NCBI GenBank assembly: GCA_023231445.1
Contig: JALNVF010000005.1
Location: 1 to 45,018 of the forward strand
Direction of reading: 5' to 3'
DNA length: 45,018 nucleotides
Origin: Treponema sp.
GTDB lineage: Bacteria > Spirochaetota > Spirochaetia > Treponematales > Treponemataceae
Shown: piece after piece, positions 8,099 through 17,152 of the stretch
Layout of the letters: every line of letters starts with the position of its first letter
Numbering within the stretch: the first letter of the stretch is position 1
Translations under genes and position numbers: made by a program
Notes under the pieces: generated by a model
The model's database searches: none
What the model was told of the DNA's origin: nothing
What the model saw: the letters and a program-made list of their open reading frames with translations, nothing else

Positions 8099-8782
8099 AT
8101 GGATAAAAAATCATTTACCGATATACTTTTTTTTTCTCTTATTTTCACTCTTGTCATTTTACCTCCATTATTCGTTAAGAACGCTACCCCAGAAACATTT
8201 ACGGTATGGTCATTTCCATTTCAGCAAATTATCTATGCATATATAGCCGGAATGATTTTCTGGTCTTTTTATACAAAAAGCAGCCAAAAAGGAAAAAGTG
8301 ACAAAACAGTAAAAAATATCCGATTTTTCATCAATTCAGGATATACACTCGTGACATTCGGTTTACTTTGTACTATAGCTGCCATAACAGAACTTTTTTC
8401 GCACCTCACAGGGCTTCATCCGTCTGTAATACCTGTACGGCCAGCATCCGTGGTGCAATATTTATATTGCATTCTGGATTTTGTCGCTGCATCATTTTTT
8501 GAAGAAGTTCTCTATCGTCTGTATCTTCCTGATATGCTGTTCAGATTTATTTCACACATATCCCTGCCAGCTTTTCTCTCTTCTGAAATCATCAGTGAAA
8601 GTACAGTTGTAATTATTTTTGCATTTTCACACCGTTACCTAGGTACTGCATCTGTCATCAACGCTGCTATTGCCTGTGTCATTCTTCGGATATGCTGCAA
8701 AAAAAGCGGTTCAGTCTGGACGAACACAACAGCCCATTTTGCCTACAACATACTTTCGTTAATTCTTCTTACAACAACATGA
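8099..8782 (+). CDS. CPBP-family intramembrane metalloprotease
   Basis: A polytopic membrane protein of 227 residues and about six helices. The CPBP (Abi) motifs are in order: EEVLYR (Glu135, Glu136, Arg140), AFSH (His178) and HFAYN (His213, Asn217). These match the zinc- or activation-site residues of CAAX prenyl protease/Rce1-like enzymes. Bacterial members take part in protein maturation or bacteriocin self-immunity; which applies here cannot be told. It is a single plus-strand gene. No clear ribosome-binding site precedes the ATG, and a TGTAAT box ends five bases before it. Its TGA stop is directly followed, with no spacer, by the stop codon of the convergent DUF4340 gene. Confidence 0.85.
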   Translation: MDKKSFTDILFFSLIFTLVILPPLFVKNATPETFTVWSFPFQQIIYAYIAGMIFWSFYTKSSQKGKSDKTVKNIRFFINSGYTLVTFGLLCTIAAITELFSHLTGLHPSVIPVRPASVVQYLYCILDFVAASFFEEVLYRLYLPDMLFRFISHISLPAFLSSEIISESTVVIIFAFSHRYLGTASVINAAIACVILRICCKKSGSVWTNTTAHFAYNILSLILLTTT

Positions 8783-9685
8783 TTATTTTTTAAAAGATGG
8801 AAAAAGTTTTTCAATTTTTTCAAATGTCCAGTTGCTTATCTTCACTGCATAGTTGTAATCATATTTTTTTCCGTCTAGAGTATTTTTAAAAGTATATAAC
8901 AAAATTTTTCCTTCAGCAGTTTTATATACCTGTATGCATATATACAAACCATCACCGGATTCAACTTCAATTAAATATACTTTTTTTCCATCATTCGGGA
9001 TTGATGCTATTTCACCATGTCTGAGTTCTAATAGTTTAGTACACTTTTCTTCAAAATCATCGGTCTTTTGATTATAAATCATCCCATTTATTCTAATACT
9101 TTGTATATCTTCAATGGATGACGCTGTAACATTCTGGGGAATTATATATGGATCATACCAGAATGATTCTTTTGTTGTAAGATATACATCCAAGTCAGAA
9201 TCTATTTCGTATGAAGAAATTTTATTATCAATTCGCAGGTAACGTCTGTTTTTTAAGAAATTCTGTCCACCGAAGTATATTTTTGTAGACATATCATTAT
9301 TTAATTTATACACAATTACAACAGAGTGTTGAGCTGACAGTGAAAAAAAATCCCATTTTTTTTCACTGTCAGATATTTTATACATATTACGAACCTTTGT
9401 AAAACTGGAAATAAACGCTTGAATCTGACCATTATCTACGGGAAATACACTGCCATTACTTACTCCTTTCCATAAATCATTCTCATTCCGGCGATACAAC
9501 TTCAGAGAGGTATTTTCTCCGGCTATTTCTATTTCAGTCAGTATATTTTCATATTTTTTGTTCATGAGTGCAGACTGAAAATGTTTTTCCATATTATGCC
9601 CACGAATCGCAGGTATAAAAGAAACCCCATAAAGAACTATTAATACCGCAGCAACATATCCTAATAGAGTACTATTTTTTTTCAT
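8783..9685 (-). CDS. DUF4340-type protein of the GldG transporter cassette
   Basis: A 300-residue protein with one N-terminal membrane helix (about 7-26), followed by an extracytoplasmic domain of short beta strands. The segments DLWKGVSNGSVFPVDNGQIQAFISSFTKVRNMYKISD, split over about residues 70-105, and the KIYFGGQNFLKNRRYLRIDN region resemble DUF4340 proteins, which usually sit next to GldG-type genes. It has an AGGAGG site and overlaps the GldG-type gene by 14 bases. It is the last gene of the metG operon, and no terminator separates it from the convergent CPBP gene. The function is unknown; association with the ABC exporter is inferred from position. Confidence 0.72.
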   Translation of the reverse strand: MKKNSTLLGYVAAVLIVLYGVSFIPAIRGHNMEKHFQSALMNKKYENILTEIEIAGENTSLKLYRRNENDLWKGVSNGSVFPVDNGQIQAFISSFTKVRNMYKISDSEKKWDFFSLSAQHSVVIVYKLNNDMSTKIYFGGQNFLKNRRYLRIDNKISSYEIDSDLDVYLTTKESFWYDPYIIPQNVTASSIEDIQSIRINGMIYNQKTDDFEEKCTKLLELRHGEIASIPNDGKKVYLIEVESGDGLYICIQVYKTAEGKILLYTFKNTLDGKKYDYNYAVKISNWTFEKIEKLFPSFKK

Positions 9686-11930
9686 TAAACAGCCTCCTGC
9701 GAAGTTTTTCGTTCTTTTTTTTACGGTGGAAAATAGAAATTATATAAACAGTTGTATATATTAGCGGAATAAGAATAAACAATAAGATGCACATTTTTAT
9801 CATCATAATCCGGAATGTTACCATATCTGAAAATTTATATAATGTTGTCGATGATGCATTTTTGTTCTGCAAGGATTCTAATCCTTCTTCTCCATTGAGT
9901 TTTAAAACCATGTGTGTTAAAAAATCAAGATTTCGATAATCGCCGGAATTGCCACCAGCATATTCCATCATCAGACTGTCGGCAAAATATTGGTCTCCAA
10001 CGACTGCAATTTTTGTTTTTACACTTTCCTGAGGGGTAAAATATCCAGTTATCTTTCCATCAAAATATGCACCAAGAATAAACTGTTTTTTATTTTTGTC
10101 TGTTTGTAAATTTCGAACAATAAAAGGATTCGTTTCAAATAGTTTTGACTGACTTGAATTATCTTCATCTATTGCCCATGCAGAAATACTTGACACCAAA
10201 AGAGGTTCTATGCTTTCATTTTCGATTGTCAGGGGACTTGGCCAGAATAAAGTCATTCCCTGCCTTTCTTCTTTTTGAGGAAGGAGACTTATCCACAACG
10301 GATAATTAATTTGTTCTGAATGAGACGAATCGGAGTAATTGCCTTTTTCGTCCGTATTGCTTGTCATTGTTATTCGTGCACAAGAAATATCAGCCACTAT
10401 TTTCGGAGTAAAACTGAATCCATAAGAAGCAAGCATTTTCAGTAAAGCGCTGTTATTCTCTTTTGTAATCGACCAATCTCCAGAAACATCCGCTACATAG
10501 GGTGATACCGCGAAAAGAACTTTTCCACCGCGGAGTATAAATGACTCAATAGCTGCCGATCCGTCATCATCTAATTTTGAAGAACCAAAAACAATTAATA
10601 CTGTATCAGTATCTGCTTCTGCCAGCGTTTTGGAAATATTTTGAATATTAATTTCCGTACATGTTATTCCCTGCGATGAAAACCAGGGAATAACATAGGA
10701 ATAATCACTGCATGTATTTTTTCCATTTCCACAAAGCACTGTGACACTCATTTTTTTACCTGTCAGTAGTATATTAACACAGCGGTCAAGATCGTATTCC
10801 AATGTACTTTCCGAAATTATGAATGGAATAATCTGATTTTTCCCTTCATATTCTAGAACTACCGCAGAGTATACATTCAAATATTCTGTCTTATTGATTT
10901 CACCTGTCTGTATCTGTTGACTTTGAATACCATAATTATTCAGCAAACCGGAAACCTTTTCTTTGTCAGGATCAAGAAGTCTCAAACTCACGTTTTTATT
11001 CGTCGAAGCATACTCATCAAGGAAATCATAAATATCACGAACCTGCGGATAAAGTTTTATAAGGGAAGGAGAGCGAAAATATGTTATTTTTAAAGGATCA
11101 TCTGTCTGTGATAAAAGCTGATTACTGTATTTTGATATTGTAAACTGGTTATCTCGTGTTAAATCGATACGGCAAAAATACCGTGTACTGTCTAAAAAAG
11201 CAAAAATGATAACAAGCAAAATAAGAAAAAAAGTTTCTTTATTTTCTTTCGTAAATTTCCTTCCTCTTTTCTTTTCCTGAACAAAAACAGCTGTCAGAAG
11301 GAAAAAAAACGTCAAACAAATATAAAATACAACATCCCGTGTATCAAAAATACCTTTCGAAGCAGCATCAAAATGATAAGAAAAACTCAACTTCCGAAAA
11401 GATACTGCAAGCTGCAGAAAATTTGTCAGCGTAATAAAAATAGCCGAAACAGCAAATGACACAAGCCTGCTAAAAAGAAAATTTGCAAGTAAACAAAAAG
11501 AAATTATACAAGCTTCGTAAATTATGATAAGGAAAAAACCGGTAAAGACTTGTCCAGCATCTATATCACCGAACATACTTACACAAGCCGGAAGCATAAG
11601 CTGAGTTATGTTAATTATACAAAGTTGTACCAACAACGTAAGAAAGGAAATTACAGTATGTTCAACATCAGAAAGAGGAAATATATCGGTGAAACAGAAA
11701 TCGTCTGTGCCTGACGATATAACAGGAATAAGTAATATGCTCACATACGGTATTGCTGCAAAAAAAAACCGAAGATTAGTACTTCCAGAACCGGAAAAGA
11801 AACCGGTACCAATAATATAATAAAGGGCACATATTACATTGTATATAACAGCAACAATAAAAAAAACAGGACGCTGAAGTGCATAAATAACGGAATGAAA
11901 AAGAAACTGCTTAAACGCTGTTTTATACAT
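9672..11930 (-). CDS. Fused ABC-2 permease / GldG-type auxiliary protein
   Basis: A 752-residue protein. Residues 1-240 carry six or seven membrane helices in the style of an ABC-2 permease (GldF-like). After a helix at about 232-250, a large extracytoplasmic region begins with DLTRDNQFTISKYSNQLLSQTDDPLKITYF, spread over about residues 258-290, which is the start pattern of the GldG/ABC_transp_aux domain. A C-terminal helix near 715-740 and a basic tail close the protein. GldF and GldG are usually separate in Bacteroidetes gliding systems; fused forms occur in other phyla. The start is the ATG at 11930, not the preceding TTG, because GGAG lies six bases upstream. It overlaps the ATPase gene by eight bases. 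Confidence 0.82.
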   Translation of the reverse strand: MYKTAFKQFLFHSVIYALQRPVFFIVAVIYNVICALYYIIGTGFFSGSGSTNLRFFFAAIPYVSILLIPVISSGTDDFCFTDIFPLSDVEHTVISFLTLLVQLCIINITQLMLPACVSMFGDIDAGQVFTGFFLIIIYEACIISFCLLANFLFSRLVSFAVSAIFITLTNFLQLAVSFRKLSFSYHFDAASKGIFDTRDVVFYICLTFFFLLTAVFVQEKKRGRKFTKENKETFFLILLVIIFAFLDSTRYFCRIDLTRDNQFTISKYSNQLLSQTDDPLKITYFRSPSLIKLYPQVRDIYDFLDEYASTNKNVSLRLLDPDKEKVSGLLNNYGIQSQQIQTGEINKTEYLNVYSAVVLEYEGKNQIIPFIISESTLEYDLDRCVNILLTGKKMSVTVLCGNGKNTCSDYSYVIPWFSSQGITCTEINIQNISKTLAEADTDTVLIVFGSSKLDDDGSAAIESFILRGGKVLFAVSPYVADVSGDWSITKENNSALLKMLASYGFSFTPKIVADISCARITMTSNTDEKGNYSDSSHSEQINYPLWISLLPQKEERQGMTLFWPSPLTIENESIEPLLVSSISAWAIDEDNSSQSKLFETNPFIVRNLQTDKNKKQFILGAYFDGKITGYFTPQESVKTKIAVVGDQYFADSLMMEYAGGNSGDYRNLDFLTHMVLKLNGEEGLESLQNKNASSTTLYKFSDMVTFRIMMIKMCILLFILIPLIYTTVYIISIFHRKKKNEKLRRRLFNEKK

Positions 11931-12672
11931 CAACTTCTCCTGTAAGTCTCAAAAAAGCTTCTTCGAGGTTTTTTTCACCACAAGACTTTATAACAGTCTC
12001 TTTTACCCCTGATGCCACAAGTTTTCCATGAGAAAGTATAACCACAGTGCTGCAGATTGCACCGACTTCATGAAGTATGTGCGTTGACAAAAGTACTGTC
12101 TTTGTAAGTGAAATTCGCTTAATAAGCGAACGTATCTGAACAATCTGAGCAGGATCAAGTCCGCTTACTGGTTCATCAAGAACAATATCAGGAGGATCGG
12201 CGACAAGTGCCTGCGCAAAAGAAACACGCTGACAGAAACCTTTTGACAAAGTTCCTATTTTTTTTGTATACACTTGTTCGAGAGAACATTCCTCAACAAC
12301 ATGTATAATCGATTTTTTTTTATCTTCCGCGTACAGACCGCGTACATCTGCACATTCCTCAAGAAGTTCCGCAACTGTAAGTTCTTTCGGCAGCAATGCC
12401 TGTTCCGGAACAAATCCCACAAGCCCTTTCACAACAGAAGTTTCTACGGCAGAATCATGCATCGTGCCGTCATTTCCACTTACAAAAACATGTCCGGAAG
12501 AAGCATAATGCAATCCGCATACAGCACGAAGTATCGTTGTTTTTCCGGCACCGTTTGGACCGAGGAGCGCTGTTACACACCCCTGCTCTGCAGAAAATGT
12601 CACATGTTCAACGGCAGCAAAGCTGTTTTTTCCGCTGCCGTATGTTTTGGAAAAATCAACGAGTTTTATCAT
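11923..12672 (-). CDS. ABC transporter ATP-binding protein (GldA/CcmA type)
   Basis: A cytoplasmic ATPase of 249 residues that should drive the adjacent fused permease. Walker A is GPNGAGKTT (38-46), the Q-loop region is VGFVPEQ (85-91), the signature is LSKGF (142-146, with K in place of G), Walker B is DIVLDEP (162-168), and the H-loop is LLSTHIL near residue 196. It belongs with the ATPases of ABC-2-type exporters, GldA in gliding clusters. It starts 9 bp after the RNase Z stop, with an AAGGA site. The substrate is unknown; the GldG/DUF4340 partners suggest an envelope-related export role rather than drug resistance. Confidence 0.92.
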   Translation of the reverse strand: MIKLVDFSKTYGSGKNSFAAVEHVTFSAEQGCVTALLGPNGAGKTTILRAVCGLHYASSGHVFVSGNDGTMHDSAVETSVVKGLVGFVPEQALLPKELTVAELLEECADVRGLYAEDKKKSIIHVVEECSLEQVYTKKIGTLSKGFCQRVSFAQALVADPPDIVLDEPVSGLDPAQIVQIRSLIKRISLTKTVLLSTHILHEVGAICSTVVILSHGKLVASGVKETVIKSCGEKNLEEAFLRLTGEVDV

Positions 12673-12680
12673 TTTTTTCC

Positions 12681-13607
12681 TTAATCAATATACGGAATAT
12701 CGAAATGCATGCGGTCCTTTGAAAGTTCTGCACACGGATATATTTTTCTGGCCTGTTCAAGAAGCACACTAAGCTCTTTGTCAGTATACCGCGGGCTGTA
12801 ATGAATCATTGCCATCCGCCGGACATCCGCATCACGGGCGATTGTTGCTGCCTGACTTGCCGTCATATGCTTTTTTTCACGAGCCTGATCTATAAGCGCA
12901 TCCTCGAACATTCCCTCGCAGATAAGCAGATCGGAACCTCGCACTTCATCAGCTATAGAACTCCTGTAAAGCGTATCGGTTACATAACTGAATTTCCGGC
13001 CGCTTCGGGCAGCCCCAAGAACCTGTTCCGGCATAATAATTCTTCCATCGCCAGATGAAACGCTTATTCCGTGCTGCAGTTTTCCCCATAGCGGTCCCAT
13101 GGGTATGTTGAGGTCTTTCGCTTTTGCGGGACTGAATTCTCCAGGCCTGTCAAGTTCCTCCAGCGTATATCCTACACAGGTTTTAGTATGTTCAAGCGGA
13201 AATGCTCTGATGTAAAACCCGTCGCCTTCGTGTACAATACAAGGTGCTGTAATTTCCTTTACAACAACAGGATAATTTATATACATATCCAGAACTTTCC
13301 GACTTGTCTCAATATATTCAGCGATTTTTGGAGGTCCATAGATATACAAGGGTTCTGTCCGGTCCACTTGGGCAGAAAGCATCATAATTCCAGGCAGTCC
13401 TGTCACATGGTCAGCGTGGGTATGAGAAACAAATATTGCATTTATTTTTTTCCACTTAAGATTCAATCGCCGCAGAGAAACCTGTGTTCCTTCTCCTCCG
13501 TCAAAAAGGAAGAGGTCTCCATCGCGTCTGAGAAGTACGGATGTAAGATGACGATACGGAAGAGGCATCATTCCTCCGCAGCCTAAAACAAAAGCTTCCA
13601 TATTCAT
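12681..13607 (-). CDS. rnz: Ribonuclease Z (tRNA 3' endonuclease)
   Basis: Metallo-beta-lactamase-fold endonuclease that trims tRNA 3' trailers. HTHADH is at 62-67 and supplies the zinc ligands. The FLFDGGEGTQ motif lies upstream, and the later KKHMTASQAA and MIHYSPRY segments carry the remaining histidines of the RNase Z group. The length of 308 residues matches short-form RNase Z. This fits the nearby tRNA-Leu gene, which lacks an encoded CCA and so should need 3' trimming before CCA addition. It overlaps the FemAB gene by four bases (ATGA). Confidence 0.93.
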   Translation of the reverse strand: MNMEAFVLGCGGMMPLPYRHLTSVLLRRDGDLFLFDGGEGTQVSLRRLNLKWKKINAIFVSHTHADHVTGLPGIMMLSAQVDRTEPLYIYGPPKIAEYIETSRKVLDMYINYPVVVKEITAPCIVHEGDGFYIRAFPLEHTKTCVGYTLEELDRPGEFSPAKAKDLNIPMGPLWGKLQHGISVSSGDGRIIMPEQVLGAARSGRKFSYVTDTLYRSSIADEVRGSDLLICEGMFEDALIDQAREKKHMTASQAATIARDADVRRMAMIHYSPRYTDKELSVLLEQARKIYPCAELSKDRMHFDIPYID

Positions 13608-14773
13608 TTTTCACGTCCTGCATGGGAAGATGCACTACTATGGGTAAAAAGTTTTTTAATTTTCTTATGATAAAAGGCTCTGATATCTTCCGCTACTATA
13701 TAAAACTTATACATTCTGGAAACAGGAACGTCAATTGATCCTGGTCTGTGTACAATTTTTCCTCCAAAACCTGTTTTAAACAGGTATAAACCGTACATCG
13801 GATGATTTTTGTCGTCAGAAGGCGGCATTCCGTAAAAATCATATACCGGAGAACCATATTTTTTTGCGTCGTTTATTGCTGTCCACTGAAGAAGATAAGC
13901 CGGCATAAGATTGCGTTTCACATTACTTGATGCGCCGTATAAATATACGGCCTCACGTTTTGAAAAAAGTGTAATGATGGCAGCAAGATAGTCGTTTTCA
14001 TGAGATGCAACATAGAGAGAAATAAGAGGACCCCCTGACAAACGTCCGGAAGCACTCAACGAAATAAGATCGGAATAATACTGTTTTGAATGAAGTGCTA
14101 TACCGTCGCGGGTTGCTGTTGTTCTGTACAAATCGTAGAAAACATTAAGTGCATTCTCAATACCCTGGTCACCTGCTTTATACGTATGCACAATGACACC
14201 TTTTTTTTCTGCAAGATGAATATTATACCGCCATTTACTGCGCATTGCGCTAAGCATAACATCTGGACTCTGTGTAATATCAAGCAGCACCGTATCCGGA
14301 GGCTGAATGTCAACTTTCGTTTTAACAATTTTCAGATGATTTGTAAGAGAAATTATTTTTAACGAATTTACAAAAAGATCACGGGTCTCACATGTATAAA
14401 AATCAAAAGGCGGATCAAAACGCACACAGACAGTATTCCCGGGGAGATATGGTTTAAGAGCTGCTACAAAATCAATAAGAAGTTGTGTATATACTCCTGC
14501 CTGTCCGACGGTATCACTGTATTTTAATGGCAGTTCGATCATCATAGGAATATAAGCAATCGAAAAAGATACCTGTCTTTTACCAAAAATCCGTATTAAT
14601 ACAGAACATGAAAAAGAGAAAAAAATATCTTTATTTTTAACCGTAATCTCAAAACAAAGTGGTTTCCATCCATGTGCAGCCTTGAATGAGGCCCAGAAAG
14701 GTGACTGCAGAAACCGACTGCCTGAATCTGTATACAAACCAGTGTGAGATGGTGTTATTTCAAACGTAAACAC
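13604..14773 (-). CDS. FemAB-family peptidoglycan bridge aminoacyltransferase-like protein
   Basis: A 389-residue protein with the twin GNAT fold of FemABX/MurM enzymes, which add amino acids from aminoacyl-tRNA to lipid II. Residues 177-194 (MRSKWRYNIHLAEKKGV) match the conserved R-Y-I-x-x-A-x-K-x-G-V element. The second half contains AAIITLFSKREAVYLYGASS and AINDAKKYGSPVYDFYGMPPSDDKNHPMYGLY, split here over about residues 255-325, typical of the C-terminal GNAT domain. The substrate amino acid is not visible from sequence. The four-base gap to metG and the overlap with rnz place it in one transcript with tRNA-related genes, which agrees with use of charged tRNA. Lipid II modification is inferred. 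Confidence 0.85.
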   Translation of the reverse strand: MFTFEITPSHTGLYTDSGSRFLQSPFWASFKAAHGWKPLCFEITVKNKDIFFSFSCSVLIRIFGKRQVSFSIAYIPMMIELPLKYSDTVGQAGVYTQLLIDFVAALKPYLPGNTVCVRFDPPFDFYTCETRDLFVNSLKIISLTNHLKIVKTKVDIQPPDTVLLDITQSPDVMLSAMRSKWRYNIHLAEKKGVIVHTYKAGDQGIENALNVFYDLYRTTATRDGIALHSKQYYSDLISLSASGRLSGGPLISLYVASHENDYLAAIITLFSKREAVYLYGASSNVKRNLMPAYLLQWTAINDAKKYGSPVYDFYGMPPSDDKNHPMYGLYLFKTGFGGKIVHRPGSIDVPVSRMYKFYIVAEDIRAFYHKKIKKLFTHSSASSHAGREK

Positions 14774-14776
14774 TTT

Positions 14777-17098
14777 TCAGTTTACTCCGCCATTAACAGA
14801 ATATGTCGTAGTAAGAAACTTTCCATCTACAACCAGTTTTTTATCGGCAATCATAACCAGCTTATTATTTACCTTAATTTCTATCTGAAAGAACACATCT
14901 GCACTTATTTCTTTCTCTTTCTGGGCTGTAGGATCTGTTCCCTCAAGAACAACAGGGGTCCCCGGAGCTGCCCATGGCGCTGTAAGCGGTTCAACACATG
15001 CTTTTCCATTTTCATCAGTATAGTCTGAAGCCAGAAGCATTCCCCTGCTCTCAACCCCGCGCATTTTTCGCGGAGCAAGATTGTCAGCAAGTATAATGTG
15101 CCGTCCAAGCAAATCCTCCGGTTTCAGATATGGTACAAGTCCGCTCTGGATTACGCGTTCATTACCACTTCCGTCGTCAAGATGTTCAATATAAAGTTTA
15201 TCAGATTCAGGATTACGTTCTACCTGTATGATTTTTGCAACTTTGAGCGCAATATATCTATTAAAATGAGCAGGCATATCCGCAGCAAGAGAATTCTTCT
15301 CATTTTTCTTTTCAGCTTTTTTGTCCTGCTGACCAGTTTTATTTCCGTTCTCTGTACGGTTCTTCTGATTACCGGAGAACTTTTCACGGAATGCAAGCAT
15401 GGTTTTCTGATCCATCGGCTTAAAATAGACTTCCGTAACCCCAATATCACAAAGCCCGGACATATTCCCAAGATCATTCCACGTAAGTGCTCCAGGGATA
15501 GAGGAATAACCTGTCCGACTGTCAAGAATTGCCTTCCCAAAGAAAGACATGACCTTTTGAGCATACTGAGGAAGATACGGCTGAACCATAATCATAAGAT
15601 CTTTGATAACATAACAGAGATTATAAATAAGTTTAGCAGCTTTTTCAGGTTCTGTAGTACGCGTTTTCCACGGTTCTGCGGATTGGAATGCCTTATTCGC
15701 AATATCACTTATGATAAACAACTCGTGGAATGCATCCCGTAGTTCCGCCCATTCAAGAAGATTCGTAATTTTCTGTTCATGTCCACGTATCTGTGTCCAT
15801 AATTCTTCATCTACAGATGCTGCAGGAATTTTTCCATCATAATATTTACTGACAAAAAGTACTGTACGATTTACCAGATTTCCCAGATTTCCAATAAGCT
15901 CGCTGTTATATTTTTCCTGAAAATCTTTCCATGTAAACTGATAATCCGACTTTTCAGGACGATTATAAAAAATATAGAACCGCCATGCATCTGCCAGAAT
16001 TCCACTTTCCTTCGCGTCTGTCCCAAATACACCGATACCACGAGATTTACTGAATTTCCCGTCTTCATAGTTAAGAAATTCTGTAGAACTCATATGATAT
16101 AATTTTGTCCAGTTTCGACCGGATCCAATAAGACTAGACGGAAAAATTACAGTATGGAACGGTATATTATCTTTTCCGATGAATTGAAAAAGATCGACTT
16201 CAGCTTTTCCTTTCGCTTCTTGAGATTCAGAAGGAAGCCACCAGCTCTTGTAATCAAACGAAGTTTTTCCGGCGGCCGTAAGTTCATCAGCAAGCTGCTT
16301 CGTAATCGAAATATATCCTATTGGTGCATCAAACCATACATAAAATACTTTATCCTCATATCCTTCTTTAGGGACAGGGATCCCCCACTTAAGGTCTCGT
16401 GTAATCGCACGTTCATTAAGACCGTCCCGTATCCATGCTTTAGTCATTTGAATTGCATTTGCCGACCATTTTCCTTCGACACTTGTTTTTTCCATCCATT
16501 CGTTAAGCTTTGGAGCGATCGAAGGAAGGTCAATATAAAGATGCTTCGTTTCTCGAATTTCAGGAGTCGCACCGCATGTATTGCAACGGGGATTTTTGAG
16601 ATCGACAGGATCAAGAAGAGAACCGCATTTATCGCACTGATCACCACGTGCGTCTTCATACCCACATTTTGGACAGGTTCCACGCACATAACGGTCTGCG
16701 AGAAACATTTTACAATGAGGACAGTATAATTGCTTGGTTGTATGTTCATGAATGTAACCGTTTCTATCCAGATCTTTAAATATTCCCTGAGTAATTTCTT
16801 TTATTTCATCATTTGATGTACGTCCGAATTTATCAAATGCAATATCAAACCAGTCATAAATTTCTGTATGTAGTTTGTAGTAATAGTCGCAAAGTTCGCG
16901 GGGGCATTTATGCTCTTCAAGCGCTTTCGTTTCTGTTGCCGTTCCGTATTCGTCCGTTCCACAGATGTATAATGTATCGTAACCACGACTACGGCAAAAA
17001 CGTGCAAAAACGTCAGCTGACAACATTTGTATAAGATTTCCCAGATGAGGAACATTATTTACATAAGGTAAAGCAGAGGTAATAAGTCTTCTATTCAT
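14777..17098 (-). CDS. metG: Methionyl-tRNA synthetase with C-terminal tRNA-binding domain
   Basis: Charges tRNA-Met with methionine. The HIGH element is HLGN (18-21) and the KMSKS element is KFSKS. Four CxxC knuckles (126-129, 142-145, 155-158, 172-175) mark the two-zinc form. The anticodon-binding helical domain follows. A Lys/Glu/Asn-rich linker (about 595-625) leads to an OB-fold EMAP/Trbp111-like domain from about residue 640 (VAKIIQVERNPESDKLYIEHLD, then LAPRKMRGVESRGMLLAS), which binds tRNA and dimerises. The length of 773 residues is slightly long for the class because of an extended C-terminus. No ribosome-binding site is seen, and the promoter lies so close that the message should be leaderless. 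Confidence 0.97.
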   Translation of the reverse strand: MNRRLITSALPYVNNVPHLGNLIQMLSADVFARFCRSRGYDTLYICGTDEYGTATETKALEEHKCPRELCDYYYKLHTEIYDWFDIAFDKFGRTSNDEIKEITQGIFKDLDRNGYIHEHTTKQLYCPHCKMFLADRYVRGTCPKCGYEDARGDQCDKCGSLLDPVDLKNPRCNTCGATPEIRETKHLYIDLPSIAPKLNEWMEKTSVEGKWSANAIQMTKAWIRDGLNERAITRDLKWGIPVPKEGYEDKVFYVWFDAPIGYISITKQLADELTAAGKTSFDYKSWWLPSESQEAKGKAEVDLFQFIGKDNIPFHTVIFPSSLIGSGRNWTKLYHMSSTEFLNYEDGKFSKSRGIGVFGTDAKESGILADAWRFYIFYNRPEKSDYQFTWKDFQEKYNSELIGNLGNLVNRTVLFVSKYYDGKIPAASVDEELWTQIRGHEQKITNLLEWAELRDAFHELFIISDIANKAFQSAEPWKTRTTEPEKAAKLIYNLCYVIKDLMIMVQPYLPQYAQKVMSFFGKAILDSRTGYSSIPGALTWNDLGNMSGLCDIGVTEVYFKPMDQKTMLAFREKFSGNQKNRTENGNKTGQQDKKAEKKNEKNSLAADMPAHFNRYIALKVAKIIQVERNPESDKLYIEHLDDGSGNERVIQSGLVPYLKPEDLLGRHIILADNLAPRKMRGVESRGMLLASDYTDENGKACVEPLTAPWAAPGTPVVLEGTDPTAQKEKEISADVFFQIEIKVNNKLVMIADKKLVVDGKFLTTTYSVNGGVN

Positions 17099-17106
17099 AA
17101 TTTACT

Positions 17107-17135
17107 ATTATAGATTTTTTAGGATATATGGTCAA
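17107..17135 (-). promoter_or_regulatory. Strong sigma-70-type promoter of the metG operon
   Basis: On the minus strand TTGACC (17135-17130) and TATAAT (17112-17107) are 17 bp apart. Only eight bases separate the -10 box from the metG ATG at 17098, so transcription should start within about three bases of the start codon. The promoter sits just after the stop codon of the GH57-like gene and separates the two operons. Confidence 0.85.
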
Positions 17136-17152
17136 CGCAGCAAAAACAACGT

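Noticed and set aside
15098..15742. A 214-codon plus-strand frame opposite metG
   Set aside because: Basic, cysteine- and phenylalanine-rich translation without domain, and metG is fully recognised on the other strand.
16154..16729. A 191-codon plus-strand frame opposite the metG zinc region
   Set aside because: Shadow of a clearly conserved gene; composition is biased by reverse reading.
17099..17152. T-box or SAM riboswitch ahead of metG
   Set aside because: The gap is 54 bp and is filled by a promoter with almost no leader; there is no room for a riboswitch.
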